Below, piece by piece: positions 1 through 10,795 of a stretch of DNA of 64,000 bases. The notes below the pieces were generated by a model, which did no database searches, was not told the origin of the DNA, and was given only the letters and a program-made list of their open reading frames with translations. The DNA lies in NCBI RefSeq assembly GCF_032452875.1, contig NC_083878.1, positions 53,140,878-53,204,877 on the forward strand. The letters are read 5' to 3'. A program made the position numbers and the translations under genes. The stretch comes from Bos javanicus (Eukaryota; Chordata; Mammalia; Artiodactyla; Bovidae). Within the stretch, counting starts at the first letter, position 1. Each line of letters opens with the position of its first letter.

Positions 1-1000
1 GAAAACTGTAAGAGAATCTAGAAGCTTTAATTCTTTTCTAAAGAAAACAATGCAAATAAAACTAGATTAACAAATGACTCCAACTTTGGAATTAACAGAT
101 AGAAGCTTTAAAACTATTTTATAGACATTAAATAATTCATAGGAAAAGAGTTTAATAAGAGAAGGCATAAGATAGTTCAGGAGAGATGTGGAAATCCTAA
201 AATTAAAGGTAGTAATTGGAAATTTGATAATCGGAAATAAATTTTCTTTAATTTAAAATAAGCATGAAATGGACTTAACAGTAGGATGAACATTACTGAA
301 AATTTAAAACGTAAATTGAAGGAATGGATAAGCACAAATTATTTAAAATGAAGAAAGATATTTTGGAGAAAAAAAGAACTATAACCTTAGTAACTTTGGG
401 GATAATATCATATATTCTAAAATAAACATTATTGTAAAATTAGATGGAAAAGAAAGTGGGAATAGACCAAAAATCATGGAGGATATCAGCCAATATATTT
501 CTAATATGCATAATCTTAATTTATAGGCTGAAGATTATTAACAATCCCTAAGCAGTAAAAGGAAAAATCAGATTTTAATGAGTGAGCAAGACTGAGAACA
601 AGGGAGAGTTGGAGAGTTAGAGATAATACATGCTTAATTATATCAAAGATAAACTGCTAAACAATAATAAAGATAAATCTGTTATTTGACCAAAGAGGAG
701 GAAACCACATACAATTTTACCTATAGGAAAACAAATTAAATACAACTGTTTTTTAATGAAACAGACGTATGCAGAAAATAGTCGCTAGACAACTGTAGAT
801 GCTGATAGAAAAAAAAAAAAATGATATAAACATGTCAGTCTATAAAGTTGATATCCAGAACAATCATCCTTTAAAAATGAAGGCAAGCAAAAATTTTTCA
901 GAAAAATAAAAGATGCTGGTTTTGTTAACACAGATACATTCTAGTAGAAATGCATAAGAATATACTTCTATAGGTAAATGATACTGATTAAAAACTCAGA
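1..1000 (+). mobile_element. Ancient L1 fragment, ORF1 C-terminal region
   Basis: An A-rich, strongly decayed block. From about 640 to 960 it follows the order of words found at the end of mammalian L1 ORF1: a cacatacaa word, then a cagaaaatagtcgctagacaac-like word (L1: gcaagccagaagacagtgg), an A-run, then tatccagaacaatcatcc and tttaaaaatgaaggcaag. In L1 this encodes the RNA-binding C-terminus of ORF1p. No frame survives. Positions 1-640 have the same composition but I cannot align them with confidence. Confidence 0.5.
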
Positions 1001-1044
1001 TCTATAGCGACTACAATTAAGAGTAAATATAAAAGTAAATACAA

Positions 1045-1240
1045 GGGGCTTCCCTGGCAGCTCAGTGGTAAAGAATCTGCCTGCCAAGACAGGTTCGATA
1101 CCTGGGTAGGGAAGATCCCTTGGAGAAGGAAATGGCAGCCCACTCTAGTATTCTTGCCTGGCAAATTCAATGGACAGAGGAGCCCAGTGGGCTACACTCC
1201 ATGGGGTTGCGAAAGAGTCAAACATGGCTGAGCAACAAAC
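1045..1240 (+). mobile_element. Bov-tA SINE
   Basis: A tRNA-derived head (ggggcttccctggcagctc, with a ggttcgatacc B-box-like word) is followed by a BovA body (cccactctagtattcttgcc, then gagtcaaacatggctgagc). The head should carry an internal Pol III promoter; the body shares its 3' end with BovB, whose machinery is thought to mobilise it. It sits inside the decayed L1. No clear TSD. Confidence 0.93.
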
Positions 1241-1859
1241 AGTATACATACACACACACAGATACATTTGCTGAATGACTCTAGTGAGATCAACTTAGGA
1301 AGTGACCTGAGCTAATAATTATTTTTGTTAAGAAAGAAAGTGTGGGAGGAGGAAGAAAGGAAGGAATGGAAGAATAAAATAAAGCAGGAAGGGAGAAATC
1401 TGATATTAGAAAGTGTTGCATTAAATATACAAGTCTCTGATTTATAAAAGTGAAAATGTCATAAATTTCCCTTGCTAAAGCTGAACTTTGGAAACTTGCA
1501 CAATTTGGGTCAGACAGCACTTGTCCCATGTTGTGAGGAAGGATTGCAGGGTCATGTGAGAAGTTCAACAAGGGTTTGTTTTGTGCCAAGGATTGACTAT
1601 CCATAAAATTATTAGTAAAGCCTGATGTTGGTGCAATTGCTTAATTTGACTGGGTGTGATTTGACAATTCAACTATTTAAGATACCACAACTACATAAAG
1701 CAAAATAACAATCAGATCTATATCATGTAGAAGTGAAGTATTTGATGAAAATCACAAAATGAATGAAGGGTGGTAAATTGAACATACTGTTAGTAGCTCT
1801 TTTCATCATATGTAAAGTAATATTAATTCAAAATAGATAGGAATCTTTAAGGTAATACA
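1241..1859. other. Unassigned interval between L1 pieces
   Basis: About 620 bp with a purine-rich stretch near 1336-1395. I see no gene or recognisable repeat. It may be further decayed L1, since L1 words occur on both sides in the same orientation. Confidence 0.4.
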
Positions 1860-2910
1860 AATGCCACAAGCAAAAATGAAACAGAGGAATAGTTAGAGGA
1901 GATAAATTCAAATACTAAAAAAATTATCACTTAATTTAAAAGAAGATAAGAAAAGACAAAGAAAATATAAAACAGAAGGGTCAAATAAAAAATAATCAAA
2001 GAACATATTTAAATAATAATATAAGCTAAACATTTTAAAGCAGAGCTTGTCAAGTTGGATATAAAAAAATAATCCAACCATGTGCCTTATAGAAGACACA
2101 CAATGTAGATGTAAAGAAACAGAGAGTTTTATGGCCACATAATTTTTTATGTTGTAAATCCAAAAAATCAATGAGAGGACAAAAACAAACATTGATGACT
2201 ACATTTGCAAATTGACTACAATATATTCAATACAAAAATTAAGATATATGTTATGGACATACTGGTAATGAACAATTGGAAAACTGCAATATAAATATCA
2301 GTTACAATAGTATAAGAAATTAGGAGCAAGAAATCTTTACCACATATAATTATATAACATACTGTGTATGAAATATTGTATGTATTGTATAAAATACATT
2401 TGAGAGAAATAAAAGAAGCTACAAGTAAGGAGATTTAAGTCTCTTGGTTTAGAAGAATTTACAATATTTGAAAAATCCATTATTCCCATATTGATCTTTA
2501 GAGTCACAAAACCCCACATAACCAATATGGAGCTTTTGTTGTTTAATATATAAATTAATGTATAACATATATGTTACATGCTGATTCTAAGACTGATATG
2601 GGAATACAAACACTTAGTGAAAACAATCTTGCAGTAAAACAAATTCAAAGATCTTAGACTATTTAATTTTGTGGTTTATTCTAATGTCACATTAATCAAG
2701 AAAATGTATTTTTGATTTAGATGGGAAAATATCAATAAAATAGAATAAAGAGGTCAGAAATAGAATGATACTTAGTAAGTCAATTGACTTTTGACAGAGA
2801 CTTGAAACAGTTCAATGAGAAAATGACAAGCTCTTTTCCAAATACTGCTAGATTAACCAAATAACCATATAGGAGAAACTGAGGTCAAATCCCACGTCAC
2901 ACTAGCTCTA
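1860..2910 (+). mobile_element. Ancient L1 fragment, ORF1-ORF2 spacer and ORF2
   Basis: Around 2050-2110 a ttggatataaaaaaataatcc word followed by a tgtgccttatagaagacac word matches the start of L1 ORF2 or its spacer (L1: ttggataaaaaaacatgacc, then tgctgtctacaagagac). At 2745-2880 the order agaggtcagaaatag, gtcaattgacttttgac, aacagttcaatgag, caaatactgct matches the 3' half of L1 ORF2. It continues the element at 1-1000, with internal deletions. No coding frame remains. Confidence 0.6.
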
Positions 2911-2974
2911 TGAAGTCTGAATAGCCAACTCAACAGTTCATATGTATGGTTCAAGCTGAGAGAATACTTCTCTA

Positions 2975-3150
2975 TCACCTTCTCGGTCTTCCCTTTTTCC
3001 TTCCTCTTCTTCCTACCTCCTTTTGCTGACTTTCTTCTCCCATTTGTGTTTTTTAATTTTTTCCTTCTTTCTTTCTTCTCATCCTTTCCCATTCTATCCT
3101 TCTGCTTCTTTCCTATCTTCTCTCTCCCTTCCATTCTTGCATTCTGCATC
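2975..3150. repeat. Polypyrimidine low-complexity tract
   Basis: About 175 bp in which the plus strand is nearly all C and T (runs such as cttcctcttcttcctacctcc). An open frame on the opposite strand here reads as Lys, Arg and Glu only because of this composition and is not a gene. Confidence 0.9.
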
Positions 3151-3274
3151 TATGACTTTTATGACCTTTTGCAGTGACCATGAATTACCTTATATGATCA
3201 AAACAAATTAACTTATCTTATGTTTTACACTGATATTAAAAATTATTGTAGAGCTAAAACATTCCTAAACTTAA

Positions 3275-3732
3275 AAAGCTATGGTTTTTCCAGTAGTTGT
3301 GTCTGAATGTGAGAGTTAGACTATAAAGAAAGCTGAGAGCCAAAGAATTGCTGCTTTTGAACTGTGGTGTTGGAGAAAAAACTCTTGAGAGACTCTTGGA
3401 CTGCAAGGAGATCCAATTAGTCCATCATAAAGAAAACCAGTCCTGAATATTCATTGGAAGGACTGATGCTGAAGCTGAAACTCCAATACTTTGGCCACCT
3501 GATGTGAGGAACTGACTCATTAGAAAAGACCCTGATGCTGGGAAAGATCCAAGGCAGGAGGAGAAGGGAACAACAGAGGATGAGATGGTTGGATGGAATC
3601 ACCAGCTCAATGGACATGAGTATGAGTAAACTCCAGGAGTTGGTGATGAACAAACAGGGAGGCCTAGCGTGCTGCAGTCCATGGGATCGCAAAAAGTCGG
3701 ACATGACTGAGCAACTGAACTGAACTGAACTG
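3275..3732 (+). mobile_element. BovB LINE, 3' fragment
   Basis: A 5'-truncated RTE-type BovB copy. It starts in the region downstream of the RT domain (tatggtttttccagtagttg) and runs to the 3' end with the typical gactgagcaactgaac ending and ctgaa repeats. The C-terminal coding part is broken by indels such as a run of extra A's in ggagaaaaaactcttg. RepeatMasker would probably label it BovB or ART2A. Confidence 0.92.
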
Positions 3733-3738
3733 AAAGCA

Positions 3739-3940
3739 TCCTTGGTGGCTCAGATGCTAAAGAATCTTCTGGCAAGGAGAAAGACCCAGTTTGATCCCTG
3801 GGTCAGGAAGATCCCCTGCAGAAGGGAATGATTACCCACTCCAGTGTTCTGCCTGGAGAATTCCATGGACAGAGGAGGCTGGCAAGCTATAGTTCACAGG
3901 GTCAGATAGAGTCAGACATGACTGAGTGATTAACACTTTC
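3739..3940 (+). mobile_element. Bov-tA SINE with short TSD
   Basis: A complete Bov-tA (tccttggtggctcag head, BovA body, cagacatgactgagtgat end). A short duplication aaagca lies at 3733-3738 and 3941-3946. It landed right after the 3' tail of the preceding BovB. Confidence 0.9.
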
Positions 3941-3946
3941 AAAGCA

Positions 3947-5079
3947 ATCACAGGGCTATAAGAGATTTACTAGGGGAACAGTATACTATTATTGTTTTTC
4001 TGCTTGTTTGGTTGTGAACCAACTTTTCATCTAGGATAAGTTTTGAAGATGGTCAAACATAGTAAGTGATATTTATTGAATTGCACTATTGTTTTTACAA
4101 GTCCAAACAGATAATTTGATTGATAGCTATTACTTTGCAAAGCCTGAAATAAAGAATATTAACATAACTATGTACAGGTTGTGAATTAGAGTAATACTGC
4201 TGCTTAAAACTAAGAGACAATTTAACAACTAGAGTTGTTTTACTGGCATAACATGGAATAATGCATATTTTATGGCTTTATTTTATTTTGATTTTACCCG
4301 CCCTTAAGCTTATTACCTGGCTAACTAAATCATCTTTATTATTTGTTATATTTTATACTATTTGATTGAAGATTAAAAATATTTAACTAACCATGGAATA
4401 TATAAGAAAATACTAATCTGTTTATTTCTCCTTTCCTTTTATACTTAAATAAAGCTTTGCAGTCTGGGCACAAACACATTTCAGGTAACTTATCAATTTA
4501 AATCTATGTTATATTGGCTCCAAGGAAGCAGTTGGAATTTAGATATCACTTCAAAATATTATGAATTTGCAAGATCATTGCCAAACCAAAACAAACAAAT
4601 CAACAACAAAAAATCATTCTTTCTCTCTTCATGTTCCCTGCTTAGTTCACATCCCTGAATTTTAAATGGCTTTTCTTTTTTTAGACTTCATGGCCCTCTC
4701 TGGTAAAAATCAATAATCTGATTCCCAAATGAGTCTGATGTGCTAACTATAGGAGTAGTGCAAGTTTTTCAAATCAAACCCTTTATAAAGATCATTTCTC
4801 ACAGAAGGATGACATTTGACTTTCAGAGATTAGAATAAAAAAAAGGATATATTAGCTATTAAAGTGATCCATCTCTGCTGCCAATGAAAAACAAAATCAT
4901 GCTTATCAGCATGCCTCTTATGCTTGTTTTGATATAGACAAGCATATTTTTTACATAGGACAAAGCACAGAAAACATCCTCATTCAAGTTCAGTAACAGA
5001 CTGTGACCCTCAATTCTGTTGAACTTTGTTTCCTTAAAATGGAATCACTATCTTATTAAAAGTACATGGATTCATTGTG
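3947..5079. other. Unassigned AT-rich interval
   Basis: About 1.1 kb without a recognisable repeat, an open frame of note or a splice pattern I would trust. Probably unique or very old sequence. Confidence 0.5.
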
Positions 5080-5292
5080 GTTATTTAGTCGCTAGTGATA
5101 GTCAATCGGTCAGGTCCAACTCTTTGCAACCCCATGGATGGTAGCCCGCCAGGCTACCATGAAATTCTCCAGGCAAGAATACTGGAGTGGGTAGGCATTC
5201 CTTTCTCCAGGGGATCTCCCCTACCCAGTGATCGAACCCAGGTCCCTGCAATGAAGGCTGATTCTTTACCATCTGAGCCAGCAGGGAAGCTC
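5080..5292 (-). mobile_element. Bov-tA SINE
   Basis: Antisense Bov-tA: BovA end first (ggtccaactctttgcaaccc), then ccaggcaagaatactggagt, and the tRNA-like head at the right (gatcgaacccaggtccctgc, then catctgagccagcagggaag). It directly abuts the 3' end of an antisense BovB. Confidence 0.93.
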
Positions 5293-5585
5293 ATTTATTT
5301 GCTAAGTCTTGCCAACTCTTTGCAACTCCATGGGCACAACAAGCCAGGCTCCTCTGTCCTTCACTACCTCCTGGAGTTTTCTCAAACTCATGTGCATCAA
5401 GCTGGTGATGCTATCCAACCATTTCATTGTTTGTCACTCCCTTCTCCTCATGCCCTCAATCTTTCCCAGAATCAGAATCTTTTCCAATGAGTCAGCTCTT
5501 TTGATCTGGTGGCCAAAGTGTTGGAGCTTCAGCTTCAGCATCAATCCTTCCAATGAGCATTGAGGGTTGATTTCCTTTAGGACTG
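5293..5585 (-). mobile_element. BovB LINE, 3' fragment
   Basis: A diverged, 5'-truncated BovB 3' end in antisense (tgccaactctttgcaactcc through atccttccaatgagcattg). Divergence is clearly higher than in the copies near 9 kb and 51 kb, so this is an older insertion. Open frames across it are shadows. Confidence 0.9.
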
Positions 5586-6340
5586 ATGTGTATATTTAAT
5601 ATTAAATGAAATCTCATATCCTGTCAAGGCATCTTTTGGTTTTAAAAATATTTCTCAATAATAAGACTGAGTATTAGCACTATCACTGCAACTTCATCTT
5701 ACCTGGAACAAACTCAGCTCCACCCCAGAGCAGGCCCAGGAGCTGGTCAAGAAGAATTTAGGTACAAGAACCACATATTCCATTTTAAGGACTCAGTACT
5801 ATTGTATGCATATACTCCTGATTTTGTCTTTGTTTTCTACATGTGAGCTTTATAGCTTTCCCTAGAGATCTAGAATTATCCTTAAAGTCTGATTTAATCA
5901 ACTATATAGAGCTTATTCTGATGCTAGGCATATGCTTGCATTGCCTACATTCTGTTCAATGCACCAGTTTCAATAAAATGTTGGTTTTATTTTTTATTGG
6001 CTATTCCTTACCAGAAACTGGATTGCTTGTCCTGAAACTCAATCCACTGGCTAGATCTTCACAACATGATGATCTGCTTTCCTGATGCATACTGCCTTAG
6101 CTGTTTTTATCTTTTCCGTTGAGTGGCCCAATTTTGTTTTATGACAGGTACAGTATCACAGGTAAAAGCCATCCGTATTTCCAATGCGTTTTTGAAACAA
6201 CAAAGCTGTTGCACTATTTTAGCTGATCTTTCCAGAAAATTGCCATTTCCTCTATACCTCCAGTACTTACTTCACTTCAATTTAAGTCAAGGTACTTTTG
6301 AGTCTGCCTTTCCAAAAGTAGTTACCCCCTAATACAAAAT
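5586..6340. other. Unassigned interval
   Basis: About 750 bp of mixed composition. Two short open frames (5843-6085 and 6123-6332, plus) show no protein motif I recognise and no flanking splice sites. I call no gene. Confidence 0.4.
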
Positions 6341-6540
6341 GGAGCTCTCTATGTGGCTCAGTGGTAAAGAATATGACTGACAATGCAGGACATGCAGGTT
6401 CAATCCCTAGATTGGAAAGACCCCCAGGAGAAGAAAATGGCAACCCACTACAGTATTCTTGACTGGACAATCCCATGGACAGAGGAATCAGGCAGTCTAC
6501 AGTCCATGGCATAACAGAGTTGGACATGACTGAGCACGCA
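6341..6540 (+). mobile_element. Bov-tA SINE
   Basis: A diverged Bov-tA: ctctctatgtggctcagtgg head, ggttcaatccctag B-box-like word, BovA body ending gttggacatgactgagcac. Confidence 0.9.
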
Positions 6541-6689
6541 CACAAAAGTGTCTTTCTCTGTCCTAAGATACAAAAATCAGTGAATGAGAAAGGTTTTATT
6601 TTAGCTAGAGTGTCTTTTTTATAAAAGAAGAGATAGTCATGTAAATTGAGTATGTATTTGAACTTCTTGCCTGGAGCATAACTGCTCTT

Positions 6690-6887
6690 CAGTTCAGTTC
6701 AGTTCAGTCACTCAGTTGTGTCCGACTCTTTGTGACCCCATGAATTCCAGCACGCCAGGCTTCCCTGTCCATCACCAACTCCCGGAGTTCACTCAAACTC
6801 ATGTCCATCAGGTCGGTGATGCCATCCAGCCATCTCATCCTCTGTTGTCTCCTTCTCCTCCTTCCCCCAATTCCTCCCAGCATCAGA
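6690..6887 (-). mobile_element. BovB LINE 3' end, severely truncated
   Basis: Antisense BovB 3' end of about 200 bp (cagttcagttcagttcagtc through cccagcatcagag). A short direct repeat gctctt flanks it at 6684-6689 and 6888-6893, consistent with a TSD. Confidence 0.9.
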
Positions 6888-6932
6888 GCTCTTAGGGTAT
6901 CTATTTTTTGCTACAGCACTGCTAGGTCTTTT

Positions 6933-7211
6933 CGAGAAGGCAATGGCAACCCACTCCAGTACTCTTGCCTGGAAAATTCCGTGGACAGAGGAGCCTAATA
7001 GGGTGCTGTTCACGGGGTTGCTAGGAGTCCGACATGACTGAATGACTTCACTTTCACTTTTCACTTTCATGCTTTGGAGGAGGAAATGGCAACCCACTCC
7101 ATTATTCTTGCTTGGAGACTCCTAGGGACAGGGGAGCCTGGTGGGCTGCTGTCTGTGGGGTCTCACAGAGTTGGACATGACTGAAGCGACTTACCAGAAG
7201 CAGCAACAGCA
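6933..7211 (+). mobile_element. BOV-A2 dimeric SINE with 12-bp TSD
   Basis: Two BovA monomers joined by a ttcacttttcactttcatgc linker, ending in an agcagcaacagcag-like tail. Perfect 12-bp direct repeats gctaggtctttt flank it at 6921-6932 and 7212-7223. This is a textbook retroposition event and fixes both borders. Confidence 0.97.
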
Positions 7212-7229
7212 GCTAGGTCTTTTACTTAT

Positions 7230-7345
7230 ATTCTTTTTTTTTTTTTTTGTAATTAATTTATTTACTTTAGTTGAAGGCTAATTACTTTACAATATTGTAT
7301 TGTAGTGGTTTTTGCCATACATTTACATGAATCAGCCATGGGTCT
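7230..7345 (-). mobile_element. Ruminant L1 3' end (antisense)
   Basis: A T-run is followed by ctttacaatattgtattgta, tttttgccatacatttac and atgaatcagccatggg, the reverse complement of the ruminant L1 3' UTR and poly(A) tail. A 5'-truncated copy of about 115 bp. Confidence 0.85.
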
Positions 7346-7666
7346 TTTCTCCCCCTGTAACCCTGCTATAAAGGTTTCCTATATTCAGTTTTCTTATGAT
7401 GAAATTGAGCTGCAGAAAGATTAAGGTCACTCATCTTGTAAGTGGGGAAACCAAGATTTGAAAGTTAGTCATCTTTCTACTTAATGATGTTGCCTCTAAG
7501 CAGAAAGAATAAAAGGCCTCTGCCTCCCTCACCACCTCCAGGTAATTGCTTCTGAATTTTTCAACTTAAAAGAGCTCTCTTCTCCATCATTTTCCTGTAA
7601 ATTACCACATGCCCTTTCTTCCACTATGATATTTAGTCAGATATTTCCTTGGGTTGATGACCATTT

Positions 7667-8162
7667 TAAATATATATATATATATTTTACTATTATATAT
7701 TATATATATATATTAAATTTATTATATTATAAATATAATAATATATTATATTTTTATATTTATTATTATTATATTATATATTATTATTATATAATATAAT
7801 AATATAATATATTATATATAATATACATATAATATATAATATACATATAATATATAATAATAATATATAATAATATATTATATATATTATATAATATATA
7901 TATAATATATAATAATACATATTTATATATAATTATATAATAATATGTAATATTATATTATAATATATATAATAATAATATATAATAATATATTATATAT
8001 ATTATTTAATAATATATAATATATATAATATATAATAATATAATATAATTATATATAATAATATTATATATAATATATAATTTTATAAAATATAATTATA
8101 ATATAATTATAATATTATAATATAATAATATATTATATTATTATTATATATATATTTAATTT
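7667..8162. repeat. Extreme A/T tract, irregular TA/ATA repeat
   Basis: Almost 500 bp made of ta, ata, tat and atta words with only about five G or C bases by my reading (near 7690, 7826, 7844, 7918 and 7947). It is not one clean microsatellite: period-2 and period-3 words are interleaved and locally palindromic, so extruded hairpins are possible. Nothing coding. Confidence 0.95.
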
Positions 8163-8164
8163 AT

Positions 8165-8280
8165 CTATAATTCTATTCTAAGCTCTGTGAGGGCAAATAC
8201 ACTATCTTTACTTTTACACTCTATGTGGCAACTAGCACAATGCAACAGATGCATCCAGTAAATTTCTACTGAACTGTATG
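8165..8280 (+). mobile_element. L2/MIR-type 3' end
   Basis: The order ctaagctctgtgagggcaaa, ttacactctatg, caactagcacaatgcaacag, cagtaaatttctactgaactg matches the conserved 3' region shared by L2 and related SINEs (consensus: aagctccatgagggcaggg ... cctagcacagtgcctggc ... aataaatgtttgttgaatg). Strongly diverged, as expected for a mammal-wide repeat. Confidence 0.65.
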
Positions 8281-9044
8281 TTGTAAAAAATATAAATGTG
8301 GTTGTGTTCTCCGGGGGAAAATCTTTATGCAAATAAAAGCAGTTTTATAAATATTTAGCACTTATTTTCAATGTGAATGTCAGGAACTTCTTGTACTCCT
8401 TGATAATGGCAGGATGAAATCAGACAACATAATTTTTGCTTTTTCTTTCTCCTGTTTGCCTTCCTTCCTTTCTTTCTCTTACTGTGATTAAACATTGAAT
8501 TCAATTTATGAAGAAGTCTTAATTTATTTTAAACTTTTGTAGCTCTATCCATTTATTCAAAATATAGAATATAGGAAGCAACTGCTTTAATCACAATAGC
8601 AAATAAATCAAAGAGAAAACATGGTTCTAGTTGAATTCTTAACTTTAGTTTCTTTTTTTTTTTTCTAAAATAAAAAATGTGCATCACATTTTAACTAGAA
8701 TAGTTTACCCACAAGCCATGGAATGTATTATTCAATAAAATTCACAAATTATCTAAAACTTCATGGGTAAATCTTTTCATAGCAATCATTTCACTCTTCC
8801 AAAATAATAAAATAAGCTTCTGGTATAATTTCCTTAAAATTCTAGTATTTACATAATTATGGATGAAAATAGGAGTCAGTATATGAAACACAGGAAAACA
8901 ATTGAGCTAAATCATACTTTTAGTTATTAAGAGCTCCTAGAATCAGCTAAGGTACCAGTGAGAGTAATATGAAGAAACTGGATCAAAAATAACTGGATCA
9001 AAGTGAATACTGTACACTCATGGTTATAGTATTAATAATTTTAG
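8281..9044. other. Unassigned interval
   Basis: About 760 bp of AT-rich sequence. I recognise no repeat family and no gene. Confidence 0.45.
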
Positions 9045-9935
9045 CAACCTCCCTAACTTATATGCAGAGTACATCATGAGAAACGCTGGACTGGAAGAAA
9101 CACAAGCTGGAATCAAGATTGCCGGGAGAAATATCAATAACCTCAGATATGCAGATGACACCACCCTTATGGCAGAAAGTGAAGAGGAACTAAAAAGCCT
9201 CTTGATGAAAGTGAAAGTGGGGAGTGAGAAAGTTGGCTTAAAGCTCAACATTCAGAAAACGAAGATCATGGCATCTGGTCCCACCACGTCATGGGAAATA
9301 GATGGGGAAACAGTGGAAACAGTGTCAGACTTTATTTTTCTGGGCTCCAAAATCACTACAGATGGTGACTGCAGCCGTGAAATTAAAAGACGCTTACTCC
9401 TTGGAAGGAAACTTATGACCAACCTAGATAGCATATTCAAAAGCAGAGACATTACTTTGCCAACAAAGGTTCGCCTAGTCAAGGCTATGGTTTTTCCTGT
9501 GGTCATGTATGGATGTGAGAGTTGGACTGTGAAGAAAGCTGAGCGCCAAAGAATTGATGCTTTTGAACTGTGGTGTTGGAGAAGACTCTTGAGAGTCCCT
9601 TGGACTGCAGGGAGATCCAACCAGTCCATTCTGAAGGAGATCAGCCCTGGGATTTCTTTGGAAGGAATGATGCTAAAGCTGAAACTCCAGTACTTTGGCC
9701 ACCTCATGTGAAGCGTTGACTCATTGGAAAGACCCTGATGCTGGGAGGGATTGGGGGCAGGAGGAGAAGGGGACGACAGAGGATGAGATGGCTGGATGGC
9801 ATCACTGACTCGATGGACGTGAGTCTGAGTGAACTCCGGGAGTTGGTGATGGACAGGGAGGCCTGGTGTGCTGTGATTCATGGGGTCGCAAAGAATCGGA
9901 CATGACTGAGCGACTGATCTGATTGGATCTGGTAT
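9045..9935 (+). pseudogene. BovB reverse transcriptase fragment (RTE LINE 3' third)
   Basis: A 5'-truncated BovB copy covering the RT palm C-terminus, thumb and 3' region. The frame at 9076-9711 (211 codons) opens MRNAGLEETQAG and carries an intact YADD catalytic box (RYADDTTLM, about residues 24-32), then LNIQKTKIMASGP and a conserved CESW...FELWCW segment. It stops at 9709-9711, directly after the FGHLM word, where other copies read on as R. There the sequence is atgtgaag where an intact copy at 56489 reads atgcgaag, so a CpG to TpG change made the stop. Downstream the same frame continues to about 9900. Conserved enough to be a fairly young copy, but without endonuclease, N-terminal RT or an intact C-terminus. 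Confidence 0.95.
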
Positions 9936-10083
9936 TTCAATTGTTAAGATTGTGAGCTTCCACTGCAATGGGCCTGGGTTCAATCCCTGGTCAGGGTACT
10001 ATGATCTCACATGCCGTGCAATGTGGCCAAATAGAAAAAACAAACAAGCAAACAAATACATGAAAATCTCAAACAAACAAACA
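9936..10083 (+). mobile_element. CHR-2-like tRNA-derived SINE
   Basis: tcaattgttaagattgtgag, then gcttccactgcaatgggcc, ggttcaatccctggtcaggg and cacatgccgtgcaatgtggcc, followed by an A-rich tail with caaa repeats. This order matches the cetartiodactyl CHR-2 type SINE and not Bov-tA (no BovA body). Inserted at the 3' end of the preceding BovB. Confidence 0.8.
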
Positions 10084-10795
10084 AAATCTCAGAAGACTGG
10101 GCGTAAACCAAACTACCAGACATGTTTGAGAAAATCATAAAACCTGTTTCTCAAACTTCTGTACCTTTCCACACTCTTGGTTTTCTGACAATGTCAGAGT
10201 GTTACAAGAGTTAAATGAAACTTAACTTTCTTTCTAACATGAGCTCTGAGTAATGGAAAAGACAACAAAACACTTAGTCTAATTTCTTAGCTAAATTTAA
10301 TAAATTGGAAGGCAGTCTTGAGTAGCCTGAGGGATGTTCCAGTTTTACTTGCTGCCCTTTGGTTTTTAACTTTGATTGTAATTAAAATTTAGATATGTCA
10401 TCTTCAATTTAAATCACAAGAGATGGGTGTTGTTTCAAGATTGCCAGCTTTTGCCTCATCATCCATTAATAATTAGGCATGTTTGACTGGTTAGTATTCT
10501 TTCTATATTCCCTTTGAATATATATTGACAGGTGCTTTACAGAGGATAACCACTTTCCCCTTGGACTTAGGAACCTGTGAATAAACCCAGCTAGAAAGCT
10601 GATTAATGTGTGAAATGAGTTTGACAGATTTGATCCAAAAAAATGTAAATTCTGTCAATTTCTTTACAGGATCAATAATGTTTTCTATACACTTTTCTCT
10701 AGTTGTACTGTTAGTAGATAGGGAGAGTTGTAGATGACCCTTCTTCACGGGCCTTGGATCTTAGTAAAAACACAAAGAAGAATCTGAGGTCTTAA
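10084..10795. other. Unassigned interval
   Basis: About 710 bp. A minus-strand open frame at 10503-10748 (81 codons) has no recognisable motif. No repeat recognised. Confidence 0.4.

Noticed and set aside
1045..1240. A-box and B-box words as a tRNA gene (here and in every Bov-tA)
   Set aside because: The heads are SINE-derived, cannot form a full cloverleaf, and continue into a BovA body.
2853..3149. Lys/Arg/Glu-rich 98-codon frame on the minus strand
   Set aside because: A product of the polypyrimidine tract, with no conserved motif or gene context.
9076..9711. A 211-codon reverse transcriptase frame as a host gene
   Set aside because: It is a 5'-truncated BovB copy with the normal BovB 3' UTR and tail downstream, and many sister copies exist in the window.
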